Shown here one piece after another: positions 45,328-53,100 of a stretch of 53,100 nt of DNA (position 1 is its first letter; every line of letters starts with the position of its first letter). Under the pieces are notes generated by a model that did no database searches, was not told the DNA's origin, and worked only from the letters and a program-made list of their open reading frames with translations. Position numbers and translations under genes: made by a program. The DNA is from CAWUJT01 sp963922715 (GTDB lineage Bacteria > Pseudomonadota > Alphaproteobacteria > Rhodobacterales > Rhodobacteraceae), in assembly GCA_963922715.1 (NCBI GenBank), contig CAWUJT010000006.1, positions 1-53,100 of the forward strand, read 5' to 3'.

Positions 45328-46074
45328 TTAGAACACCGCACGTCTCAGCAAATTCAAACCTGATAATATCAAAACGACCAATGTTATCGTGATAAACCGC
45401 TCACGGTGTAATCGGTCTTGCAGTTTGAACCCAAGCCAGAGGCCAGCGAAGGCTGGAACAATAAGGGCTGCGGAAAAAGGGATTGTGACAGCGTTCAATA
45501 CCCCTGAAAGCAAATGCCCAAGGGCAAGCACAACGGCCCCAAGCCCATAGACAACCCCTTGAACACGCACAAATTCCTGCTTTGGCAAATCAAGTGTTAG
45601 AAGATAGGCCAGGGTTGGTGGCCCCCAAATTCCAGAAACGCCGCCGATCAGACCGGCCAGAACGCTCATCACAAGCTCAATGCGGCCGCGATTTTGGGGG
45701 CTGGCCTGTAAGCGCCATCCAAACAGTTGGATCAGACCAAATACAGTCACGACACAGCCAAGAACAAAGTAAAAGGCGCGCACCGGCATGTAAGGCACAA
45801 TTTGGGCCGCAAGAAGAATACCAATCATGACAATACTCAGAAAGCGGCGGAATTTCTTCACGGACTGCCAGGCAGCTTGCACACCCTGCCGCAGTGCTTG
45901 CGCCACATTGGTGACCACCGTCGCGCCAATAAGCCCCGCCAAAGCCATATCGGCCGGCAAGAAAATAGACAGGCCAGAAATCATGATCATAGGCATGGCA
46001 AATCCAACCATGCCCTTGATCAATCCGGCCAAAAACGCCACGCAAAATGCCGCAGCCCAAAGAGATGGATCCAT
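45328..46074 (-). CDS. TauE/SafE family sulfite/organosulfonate exporter
   Basis: This polytopic membrane protein of about 248 residues has 7-8 hydrophobic segments. The N-terminal FLAGLIKGMVGFAMPMIMI and internal SVLAGLIGGVSGIWGPPT are the duplicated Gly-rich motifs of the TauE/SafE (COG0730) family. The exported anion is not predictable. The start is uncertain: ATG 46074 or in-frame GTGs at 46077/46080, with GGGGAG just upstream. Confidence 0.9.
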   Translation of the reverse strand: MDPSLWAAAFCVAFLAGLIKGMVGFAMPMIMISGLSIFLPADMALAGLIGATVVTNVAQALRQGVQAAWQSVKKFRRFLSIVMIGILLAAQIVPYMPVRAFYFVLGCVVTVFGLIQLFGWRLQASPQNRGRIELVMSVLAGLIGGVSGIWGPPTLAYLLTLDLPKQEFVRVQGVVYGLGAVVLALGHLLSGVLNAVTIPFSAALIVPAFAGLWLGFKLQDRLHRERFITITLVVLILSGLNLLRRAVF

Positions 46075-46238
46075 CACCACACGCTCCCCTTATGCCACAT
46101 CTGCTAAGCCTTTGCGTGCAGTTGAACAAGGCATCTGTCATTGTTTTATTCGTTCAAAAAAGTCGAAAGATGCAGAATTATATTGCGCTGCAATAGCGAA
46201 ATGCGTAGGAGGTTACAGAGTTCAGAAAGGAAGATTCA

Positions 46239-47918
46239 ATGCCTCGCGACAATGCTGATGCGCCCGATATTCTCTTGCCGAACCTCCTTCATCTTACAGC
46301 GGATGCGGTTCAAGCCGCGGATGCTCTTTTGGCGGTGGCTAAGGAAAAGGTACAAGATCAGGTCAGTAAAAACGGGCAGGTTTCAAATGCCTTAATAGAG
46401 GCAGAGCAGACCGCAACCCACGGCTTAGCATGGCTTGCAACATATGCCGAGGCCTTGCGGCATCTGCAGCATTGGGCCGAAGCGCTTGAAACAGCAGGCG
46501 CATTTGGAGAGATAGAACAGCTTTTGCACCAGATTGCCTTTGGGGAGTATCTTTGGCAGATTTACGGTGGCATCCCGATGAACCAAGGGGAGATGCTGCG
46601 CCCACAAGACATTGGCCTTTCGCAACAAGAACAAGCCATTTTGATGACGCCCGGCGTGCAGCAGTTAACGCAAGCGGGCAACACGCAAGCCGCGCGGATC
46701 AGACTTGTCGCTTTGATGCAAGAGGTAAAGGGCGGCACAGGCTTTGGTGCAACCGGTCTTGATGAAGAATTCGAGATGATCCGGGAACAATTTTTCCGCT
46801 ACACGAAAGAGCGGATCGCGCCCAATGCCCATGACTGGCACCTCAAAGATGACCTGATCCCGATGGAGATCATCAACGAACTGGCGGAAATGGGTGTCTT
46901 TGGCCTCACAATCCCCGAGGACCATGGTGGCCTGGGGCTTTCCAAAACCTCCATGTGTGTCGTTTCCGAAGAGCTTTCGCGTGGCTATATCGGTGTAGGC
47001 TCGCTCGGCACGCGGTCAGAGATTGCGGCGGAATTGATCCTTTGTGGCGGCACGGATGCGCAAAAGGAAAAATGGCTCCCCGGTCTTGCAAGTGGTGACA
47101 TTCTGCCCACGGCGGTTTTCACAGAACCCAATACGGGCTCCGATCTGGGGCGTTTACGTACCAGAGCGGAAAAGGATGACGCCGGCGATTATGTGATTAC
47201 GGGCAATAAGACCTGGATCACCCATGCCACCCGCACCCATGTTATGACGCTGCTGGCCCGCACTGACCCGAACACCACCGATCACAAAGGCCTCAGCATG
47301 TTTTTGGCGGAGAAAACGCCTGGCACAAATGATAAACCCTTCCCAACCGACGGCATGACCGGCGGAGAGATCGAAGTGCTGGGATATCGCGGGATGAAGG
47401 AATATGAACTGGCCTTCGACGGGTTTCATGTCAAAGGCGAAAACCTTCTGGGCGGGGAAGAAGGCAAAGGCTTCAAACAACTGATGGAGACGTTTGAAGC
47501 GGCGCGCATTCAAACCGCGGCGCGGGCGATTGGTGTGGCGCAAAACGCGCTCGATCTTGCCTTGCAATATGCACAAGATCGACAGCAATTCGGCAAAGCC
47601 CTGATCACATTCCCGCGCGTTGCCAACAAACTTGCGATGATGGCTGTTGAGATTATGATTGCGCGGCAACTTACCTATTTTTCCGCCCGGGAAAAAGACG
47701 ATGGGCGCCGCTGCGATATGGAGGCAGGCATGGCAAAGCTTTTGGCCGCCCGTGTGGCCTGGAGTGCGGCCGACAATGCATTGCAGATCCATGGCGGGAA
47801 TGGGTTCGCCCTAGAGTACCAGATCAGCCGGGTTCTGTGCGATGCGCGTATCCTCAACATCTTTGAGGGTGCAGCAGAAATTCAGGCACAGGTGATTGCC
47901 CGCCGCTTGCTGTCTTAA
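46239..47918 (+). CDS. mcd: (2S)-Methylsuccinyl-CoA dehydrogenase
   Basis: This acyl-CoA dehydrogenase of 559 residues has an extra N-terminal helical domain of about 170 residues, which with its sequence style identifies the Mcd branch rather than short-chain enzymes. The flavin domain has GVFGLTIPEDHGGLG (about 224-238), FTEPNTGSDL and NKTWITHA; the catalytic base is the Glu in FEGAAEIQ near the C-terminus. It converts methylsuccinyl-CoA to mesaconyl-CoA in the ethylmalonyl-CoA pathway for acetyl-CoA assimilation. No other pathway enzyme is beside it here. Confidence 0.88.
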   Translation: MPRDNADAPDILLPNLLHLTADAVQAADALLAVAKEKVQDQVSKNGQVSNALIEAEQTATHGLAWLATYAEALRHLQHWAEALETAGAFGEIEQLLHQIAFGEYLWQIYGGIPMNQGEMLRPQDIGLSQQEQAILMTPGVQQLTQAGNTQAARIRLVALMQEVKGGTGFGATGLDEEFEMIREQFFRYTKERIAPNAHDWHLKDDLIPMEIINELAEMGVFGLTIPEDHGGLGLSKTSMCVVSEELSRGYIGVGSLGTRSEIAAELILCGGTDAQKEKWLPGLASGDILPTAVFTEPNTGSDLGRLRTRAEKDDAGDYVITGNKTWITHATRTHVMTLLARTDPNTTDHKGLSMFLAEKTPGTNDKPFPTDGMTGGEIEVLGYRGMKEYELAFDGFHVKGENLLGGEEGKGFKQLMETFEAARIQTAARAIGVAQNALDLALQYAQDRQQFGKALITFPRVANKLAMMAVEIMIARQLTYFSAREKDDGRRCDMEAGMAKLLAARVAWSAADNALQIHGGNGFALEYQISRVLCDARILNIFEGAAEIQAQVIARRLLS

Positions 47919-48049
47919 ACGGCCACAAAACGGCTATTATGCTACTACAGCATCAAATGGGATATGCTTTATTTCAGGGCACTATAAATAATTTTCTTTC
48001 TTATTTCTCGATTTTCGTTTAATTAAAAAATAAAAATTAAACGAGCAGA

Positions 48050-48541
48050 ATGATGATAGTCGAGAATAATCTAGGCTCTATGACCATTAAGAGCCTGTGC
48101 TACGATGTGAGTATCTTAGCCGTTATGATGGCGCTGGGGCTGATGTTCATAGAGGCTTTTCCAACATCGCAAGACAATGTTGCGCCCCCACATATTTCAG
48201 ACACATCTAATATAGAGCCCGTCTCTTATGTGCAGATGGATTATATATCTGTCAAAGACTCCTTCACATCACACAGAGATGAACTTGCCAGAGCTTTACA
48301 AGATCAAGGCATCGAAACAGACCTTACTATCCACCTGCAAGACAGTCAGGACTATATCAATAATCTGACCCAAACAGGGCGCCCCTTTCTGATAGAACAA
48401 AAAGACCAGGCGCTTGAGCATCTTGAAACGCTCAAGACTTTTGAGCCCACTGCCTTTAACCAAATGCTAATCCGGTATGAAACAGCGCGCGTGATGTATA
48501 TCAGTGATTTATTGCAGACCACTGAGGAAACACATCATTAG
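48050..48541 (+). CDS. AT-rich orphan membrane-anchored protein, unknown
   Basis: This 163-residue ORF has one hydrophobic segment at about 18-36 near the N-terminus, then a polar, largely helical acidic domain (many Asp/Glu/Gln) of about 120 residues. The likely topology is a single-pass protein with its C-terminal domain in the periplasm. I do not recognise any family. The DNA is clearly more AT-rich than the flanks and the upstream 130 bases are very AT-rich. The ribosome site is weak. Reading frame length and amino-acid composition favour a real gene, possibly acquired. Confidence 0.6.
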   Translation: MMIVENNLGSMTIKSLCYDVSILAVMMALGLMFIEAFPTSQDNVAPPHISDTSNIEPVSYVQMDYISVKDSFTSHRDELARALQDQGIETDLTIHLQDSQDYINNLTQTGRPFLIEQKDQALEHLETLKTFEPTAFNQMLIRYETARVMYISDLLQTTEETHH

Positions 48542-48587
48542 CCTGCTGCAAACTTGCTGATCGGCGGGATGTGCCTAATTTGAGCAT

Positions 48588-50996
48588 ATGGATTTACCTG
48601 ACGCTCTAAATCAGTGGTTTGACACCCGTGGATGGGTGCCACATCCCCACCAGCGCGCGATGGTTGCGCAGGCCCGTGCGCCCGCTTTACTTCTGATCGC
48701 CCCAACAGGCGGGGGCAAAACGCTGGCGGGCTTCTTGCCAACCTTGGCCGAGTTGTTGGCACAGCCGCATTCTGGCCTGCATACCCTCTACATCTCGCCG
48801 CTCAAGGCACTGGCCGCTGATATCAAGCGCAATCTCCGCCGCCCCATAGAGGACCTTGGCCTACAGATTAGGATTGAGGATCGCACGGGGGATACGCCGC
48901 AGTCACGCCGCAAAGCCCAACGCAAAGATCCCCCGCATATCCTCCTCACAACGCCTGAAAGTCTTGCGCTCTTGATCTCATACGAAGATGCACCGCGCAT
49001 CTTCGCAGGACTCAGGCGCGTTGTGATTGATGAAATACATGCCCTTGCCGAAAGCAAACGCGGCGATCAACTCATGCTGGCGCTCTCGCATGTACAACGT
49101 CTCGCCCCGAACATGCGTCGTGTGGGGTTGTCGGCGACGGTCGATGATCCTGCTGCCATAGGCGCGTATCTCGCCCCGCATCCTGACCGCTGCAAGATTC
49201 TGGAAGCCGATCCAGGTCCCACGCCTGATATTGCTATGTTGGAAGTCGCGCAAGAGCCGCCATGGGCCGGTGGCGGGGGGCGTTATGCGATTCAATCTGT
49301 CCTGAAGGAAATAGAGCGCCACCGCACCACCCTGATTTTCCATAATACACGGGCGCAAGCGGAACTGTTCTTCCATGATCTGTGGCTCGCCAATCAAAAC
49401 GATCTGCCGATTGGGATCCATCACGGCGCACTCAGTAAAGACGCTCGCCACAGGGTCGAAACAGCCATGGTCAATGGAGAGTTACGGGCGGTTGTCTGCA
49501 CCGGTTCCCTCGATCTTGGAATCGACTGGGGCGATGTCGATCTTGTCTTGCAGATCGGTGCGCCCAAAAATGTGAAACGCTTGGTGCAACGCATTGGCCG
49601 CGCAAACCATAACTATAACACACCATCAAAAGCGCGCCTGGTGCCCGCCAACCGGTTCGAAATCCTGGAATGTCATGCTGCGTTAGAAGCTGTTCACGAA
49701 AATACCCTGGATGGGGAGCCACGCGGGCCGGGGCCGCGCGATGTATTATGTCAGCATATCCTCCTTCTCGCTTGTGCCGGTCCGATTGTCCCCGATGATC
49801 TTTATGCCCAGGTCAAACGTTGTGGCGCCTACCGTGATCTGACCCGTGCGGCTTTTGAGGCCTGTTTAGAGTTCATCGCCACAGGTGGCTATGCGTTGCG
49901 CGCGTATGATCGCTGGCAACGGTTGAAAAAGCGCCCCGATGGCGCATGGGTTTTGAGAGACCCGCGCACGGCGCAACGTATTCGCATGAATATCGGTACA
50001 ATTTTGTCAGCTGAAACGCTCAAGGTGAAATGGCGTGGCCGTGGCGGTGCAGCCTTAGGCGAAATTGAAGAAGCATTTGCCGCCACGCTGACACCCGGGG
50101 ATACGTTTTTGATGGCCGGTCACGTCGTGCGCTATGAACGCCTTAACGAAATGACGATTGAAGTCTCCCGCAATACCCACAAGACGCCTAAGATCGCCGG
50201 ATACTACGGGCATAAATTTTCCACGTCCTTCCAACTCTCCGAGCGCATTCTTGACATCATGGCACGGGAAGACTGGTCAACGTTGCCAAGCTCTATCGTC
50301 GACTGGCTAACAGTGCAAAAGCAGGTTTCCCAACTGCCGCGCCCTGGGCGGTTGCTGGTTGAAAGTTTCCCCAGGGAGACACGTGAGCACCTTGTGGTTT
50401 ATGGATTTGCGGGCATCAACGCGCAGCAAACCCTTGGGCTTTTGCTGACCCAACGGATGGAAGCGGCCAATTTGGGGCCGATGGGGTTTGTGGCCAATGA
50501 TTATGCCACCCTCATCTGGGGGTTAGATCCGGTTGAAGACGCGGCCTTGCTTTTTGATCGTCAAGGCATTCAACAAAGTCTTGAGACATGGTTGGACGGC
50601 AACCAGGTTATGAAACGCACTTTTCGGGGGGCTGCGCTTATCGCGGGCTTGATTGAACGCAACATCCCAGGTTTGCGCAAATCCGGACGCCAAGCGACGT
50701 TCAGCTCCGACATATTGTTTGATACGCTGCGCCGATACGACCCTGACCATCTTATGTTGCAAATCACGCGGGAAGAGGCAATGCGTGGGTTGGTAGATTT
50801 TGGTCGCATTGCCAAAATGCTTGACCGGATCGACGGGCAAATTGACACGATCCGACTGTCGAGTGTCACACCCCTTGCCGCACCTCTCTTCCTTGAACCT
50901 GGACGGATCCCTGTCAAAGGCTTGGGCGAACAACGCTTGCTAGCTGAAGAGGCCAGTCGTTTGATGCAGGAGGCCGGGCTTGCGCCAATCACATAA
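48588..50996 (+). CDS. Ligase-associated Lhr-type DEXH helicase
   Basis: This is the superfamily 2 helicase core (Lhr-Core) of 802 residues. Motif I is APTGGGKT with K44, motif II DEIH at 149-152, motif III GLSATV, motif V GSLDLGIDWG and motif VI QRIGRANH. A winged-helix plus Lhr-specific C-terminal domain follows. It belongs with the exonuclease and ATP ligase at 25-28 kb and with PdeM downstream, all four known as a bacterial nucleic-acid repair set. It is followed after 41 bases by pdeM. Confidence 0.94.
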   Translation: MDLPDALNQWFDTRGWVPHPHQRAMVAQARAPALLLIAPTGGGKTLAGFLPTLAELLAQPHSGLHTLYISPLKALAADIKRNLRRPIEDLGLQIRIEDRTGDTPQSRRKAQRKDPPHILLTTPESLALLISYEDAPRIFAGLRRVVIDEIHALAESKRGDQLMLALSHVQRLAPNMRRVGLSATVDDPAAIGAYLAPHPDRCKILEADPGPTPDIAMLEVAQEPPWAGGGGRYAIQSVLKEIERHRTTLIFHNTRAQAELFFHDLWLANQNDLPIGIHHGALSKDARHRVETAMVNGELRAVVCTGSLDLGIDWGDVDLVLQIGAPKNVKRLVQRIGRANHNYNTPSKARLVPANRFEILECHAALEAVHENTLDGEPRGPGPRDVLCQHILLLACAGPIVPDDLYAQVKRCGAYRDLTRAAFEACLEFIATGGYALRAYDRWQRLKKRPDGAWVLRDPRTAQRIRMNIGTILSAETLKVKWRGRGGAALGEIEEAFAATLTPGDTFLMAGHVVRYERLNEMTIEVSRNTHKTPKIAGYYGHKFSTSFQLSERILDIMAREDWSTLPSSIVDWLTVQKQVSQLPRPGRLLVESFPRETREHLVVYGFAGINAQQTLGLLLTQRMEAANLGPMGFVANDYATLIWGLDPVEDAALLFDRQGIQQSLETWLDGNQVMKRTFRGAALIAGLIERNIPGLRKSGRQATFSSDILFDTLRRYDPDHLMLQITREEAMRGLVDFGRIAKMLDRIDGQIDTIRLSSVTPLAAPLFLEPGRIPVKGLGEQRLLAEEASRLMQEAGLAPIT

Positions 50997-51037
50997 CGCC
51001 CCTTGCAATCTGCTGATGTTCAGACAATGTCCCAACT

Positions 51038-51724
51038 ATGAGATCCACAAGTGAAGGTTTTGCATTTGAATTTGGGGGGGAGCGGCTAACGGCTTTGCCC
51101 TCTGGTGCGCTGTGGTGGCACGGGCGTAACCTTCTTGCGGTCTCTGATTTGCACTTGGGCAAATCCGACCGCATGGCCCGCCTTGGGGGGCCTTTGCTCC
51201 CCCCCTATGAGATTGAAGACACACTGTCCCGTCTCGATGCGGATATCGCCCGCAGCCAAGCACGGATCATTATTTGTCTTGGTGATAGTTTTGACGATAT
51301 GGCCTCGATCGAGGCGATGGAGATATCACATCAAATATGGCTGGCGCGTCTTCAAGCCGGTCGACAGTGGATATGGATCGCAGGCAATCACGATCCAACA
51401 CCAATTGAACTTTCCGGAACCCATGTTGAAACGTTCTATGAACCCCCGCTTGTTTTTCGTCACATGGCCACATTGGGCAACAAAACAAGCGGAGAGGTTT
51501 CTGGCCATTATCACCCAAAGGCACAGGTCACCTTACAGGGGCGTAATTTGACCCGACCGTGTTTCCTTTATGACACCCAGCGGCTGATCCTGCCGGCCTT
51601 TGGCACCTATACCGGCGGTCTACGGACACAAAGCGCCCCCTTGCAGGCATTGATGTCGCAAGATGCCCGCGCCATTCTGACGGGAACACCCATGGTGACT
51701 ATTCCCATGCCCGGAACCGCTTAG
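51038..51724 (+). CDS. pdeM: Ligase-associated DNA endonuclease (metallophosphoesterase)
   Basis: This 228-residue calcineurin-like enzyme of the PdeM family has motifs in order: DLHLGK (about 36-41), GDSFDD (about 82-87), GNHDP (about 116-120) and the paired histidines in GHYHPK, forming a two-metal site. It completes the four-gene ligase-associated repair set. The five-base gap to the permease gene suggests one transcript. Confidence 0.92.
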   Translation: MRSTSEGFAFEFGGERLTALPSGALWWHGRNLLAVSDLHLGKSDRMARLGGPLLPPYEIEDTLSRLDADIARSQARIIICLGDSFDDMASIEAMEISHQIWLARLQAGRQWIWIAGNHDPTPIELSGTHVETFYEPPLVFRHMATLGNKTSGEVSGHYHPKAQVTLQGRNLTRPCFLYDTQRLILPAFGTYTGGLRTQSAPLQALMSQDARAILTGTPMVTIPMPGTA

Positions 51725-51729
51725 ACGCC

Positions 51730-52599
51730 ATGGGCTCTCCGGTTTTGAAAGCCGCGACTTGGATGCTAGGCACCATCTTTTCGTTTACCGTGATGGCGAT
51801 TGCCGGGCGTGCCGTGAGCCTTGAGCTCGATACCTTTGAGATCATGACCTACCGCAGCATCGTGGGATTGATCATCGTGAGCGTTGTGGCCTATGCCCTA
51901 GGCACTTTGAAAGATGTCGCGCACCACAACCTCAGCCTACACTTGATCCGCAATATCGGCCATTTCGCAGGTCAAAATCTTTGGTTTTTTGCCCTGACCG
52001 CTGCCCCGCTGGCCCATGTCTTTGCGTTGGAATTTACCTCTCCCATTTGGGTGATCTTGATTGCGCCATTCATCCTCAAAGAACCCCTAACCCAAGATCG
52101 GGTTTTTGTGGCTGCCATAGGCTTTCTGGGCATCTTGCTTGTGACAAGGCCCTGGACGGGTGCGCCGAGCTTTGGGCTTCTCAGCGCCGCTTTAGCGGCA
52201 ATTGGCTTTGCCATCTCTGCCGTCTATACACGCCTTTTGACACGGCATGAGACAATCACATCCATCCTGTTCTGGCTAACCTTGATGCAACTCGTCTTCG
52301 GCCTTGTCTGTGCAGGCATAGATGGTGCCATCGCTTTACCCTCTGCCCGAACCCTGCCTGGGCTTTTCGTGATCGCCTGTGCGGGGTTGCTTGCGCACCT
52401 GTGCTTGACGAAGGCCTTGTCCATTGCGCCTGCCTCTTTGGTGATGCCCTTCGATTTTGTGCGCCTGCCTGTAATCATCGTGGTAGGCATCGTACTTTAT
52501 CAGGAGCCGTTTGATCTTTTCGTCCTGGCCGGAGGGGTAGTGATCTTCGCGTCAAGTTATCTTAATATAATCTCTCAAAACCACAAAAAATTAAATTGA
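51730..52599 (+). CDS. EamA/DMT family transporter
   Basis: This 289-residue protein of about 10 membrane helices is arranged as two EamA repeats (about 8-135 and 150-280). It shows family features such as the EFTSPIWVILIAPFILKEPL segment at the end of the first repeat and VLYQEPFD in the second. The substrate is unknown; relatives export amino acids or metabolites. It lies 5 bases after pdeM, and is unlikely to belong to repair. Confidence 0.9.
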   Translation: MGSPVLKAATWMLGTIFSFTVMAIAGRAVSLELDTFEIMTYRSIVGLIIVSVVAYALGTLKDVAHHNLSLHLIRNIGHFAGQNLWFFALTAAPLAHVFALEFTSPIWVILIAPFILKEPLTQDRVFVAAIGFLGILLVTRPWTGAPSFGLLSAALAAIGFAISAVYTRLLTRHETITSILFWLTLMQLVFGLVCAGIDGAIALPSARTLPGLFVIACAGLLAHLCLTKALSIAPASLVMPFDFVRLPVIIVVGIVLYQEPFDLFVLAGGVVIFASSYLNIISQNHKKLN

Positions 52600-52731
52600 T
52601 CCTGCTGCAAGTCTGCGTCAAAAATACTGTTACAGCTTTGTGACGTAGCGTAAGATTTGACGATAAAGGTGAAATATCGGTAAGTTTTTGCAAAATTAAG
52701 CCTGTGAATAAGGCATCACTGGGAGGAAAAT

Positions 52732-53100
52732 ATGAAAAAAGTCACACTCGGCTTTACAGCCGTTTTATTGTCGACGACCGCATCCTTTGCAGGTGGTTTA
52801 GACCGATCGAATTTGTTTCTCGGACCATTATGGGAAGAGACCGGGGAGACCGGCAACTACGTGGAGCTCAGCTACGGCGCGCTGAACCCAAGCGTTTCAT
52901 CTGATAGCTTGGACAGTGATCCTTTGAAATCAATCGAGTCTGTCGGCTTTGCCTACAAACGTGATTTAAGCGAGACATTGTCCGCTGCAATCATCATTGA
53001 TGAGCCCTTTGCTGTGGCCACGGACTATGAGGGAACAAGCAGTGGACTACCTGTCGAACCCAAAGGCATTTTATCAAGTATTGGAGTTACCTTTGTATTG
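52732..53100 (+). CDS. FadL-like outer-membrane protein (5' part)
   Basis: This gene runs off the window after 123 codons. A strong GGGAGG ribosome site (52721-52726) precedes the ATG at 52732. The signal peptide (MKKVTLGFTAVLLSTTASFA) is followed by GGLDRSN, then YVELSYGALNPSV, SVGFAYKRDLSETLSAA and IIIDEPFAVATDY; alternating hydrophobic strands and this order resemble OmpP1/FadL/TodX hydrophobic-compound transporters of Roseobacter-type bacteria. A long-chain fatty acid or hydrocarbon uptake role is likely but unproved. Confidence 0.75.
   Translation, partial: MKKVTLGFTAVLLSTTASFAGGLDRSNLFLGPLWEETGETGNYVELSYGALNPSVSSDSLDSDPLKSIESVGFAYKRDLSETLSAAIIIDEPFAVATDYEGTSSGLPVEPKGILSSIGVTFVL

Noticed and set aside
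48542..52610. CCTGCTGCAA repeated at 48542-48551 and 52601-52610
   Set aside because: Only ten bases match and there are just two copies, so chance is enough; no element ends or target duplication are visible.

Overview
The window looks like chromosomal DNA of a Roseobacter-type alphaproteobacterium (Rhodobacterales). I infer this from gene order and gene style: a ChvI-ChvG-HprK-RapZ-EIIA-HPr chain divergent from ATP-type pckA, an isolated aa3-type ctaD, a stand-alone methylsuccinyl-CoA dehydrogenase of the ethylmalonyl-CoA pathway, full-length pyruvate carboxylase, and an Anbu-type operon. Genes are dense. Many neighbours overlap by 1-4 bases or have gaps of less than 10. There is no integrase, transposase, phage gene or CRISPR array.

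Layout: (1) 0-8.3 kb, minus strand: a small membrane ORF, lpdA, a DUF924 protein, an MFS permease, queA and a 1101-residue AsmA/DUF3971-like envelope protein. (2) 8.3-11.6 kb, plus: peroxiredoxin bcp coupled to a DUF455 ferritin-like protein, then an M23 peptidase overlapping a bactofilin (a probable cell-shape pair). (3) 11.6-15.3 kb, minus: a DUF2189 membrane protein and a single-chain MmeI-like restriction-modification enzyme whose specificity segment is strikingly AT-rich. (4) 15.4-19.3 kb, plus: a four-gene operon of permuted ATP-grasp, alpha-E, transglutaminase and Anbu proteasome-like protease. (5) 19.4-24.2 kb, minus: a GT2 glycosyltransferase, a secreted DUF2314-like protein and pyc. 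(6) 24.4-28.1 kb, plus: a FliG-like gene with no flagellar neighbours, then the exonuclease and ATP-dependent ligase of the ligase-associated repair set. (7) 28.1-30.8 kb, minus: kdsD-kdsB-kdsA (Kdo synthesis) and tRNA-Leu(GAG). (8) 31-36.5 kb: lipB, ctaD-DUF2244, a YceI protein, a glycosyltransferase-like protein, a decayed yaaA and a gene-poor gap. (9) 36.5-44.7 kb: hbd, an acyltransferase, the PTS/ChvGI regulatory cluster and pckA. (10) 44.8-53.1 kb: a DUF3859 protein, a TauE-type exporter, mcd, an AT-rich orphan, the Lhr-type helicase and PdeM that complete the repair set, an EamA permease and the start of a FadL-like porin.

Functionally the window combines central carbon metabolism (lpdA, pyc, pckA, hbd, mcd), envelope construction (AsmA-like, kds genes, M23-bactofilin, acyltransferase), envelope/phosphorylation signalling (ChvGI, HprK, HPr, EIIA, RapZ), DNA repair and DNA defence. 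The most notable points are the AT-rich specificity domain of the restriction enzyme, the two-site arrangement of the four ligase-associated repair genes, the orphan FliG-like protein, the Anbu operon and the yaaA pseudogene. Protein families are assigned from remembered signatures; no database search was run.
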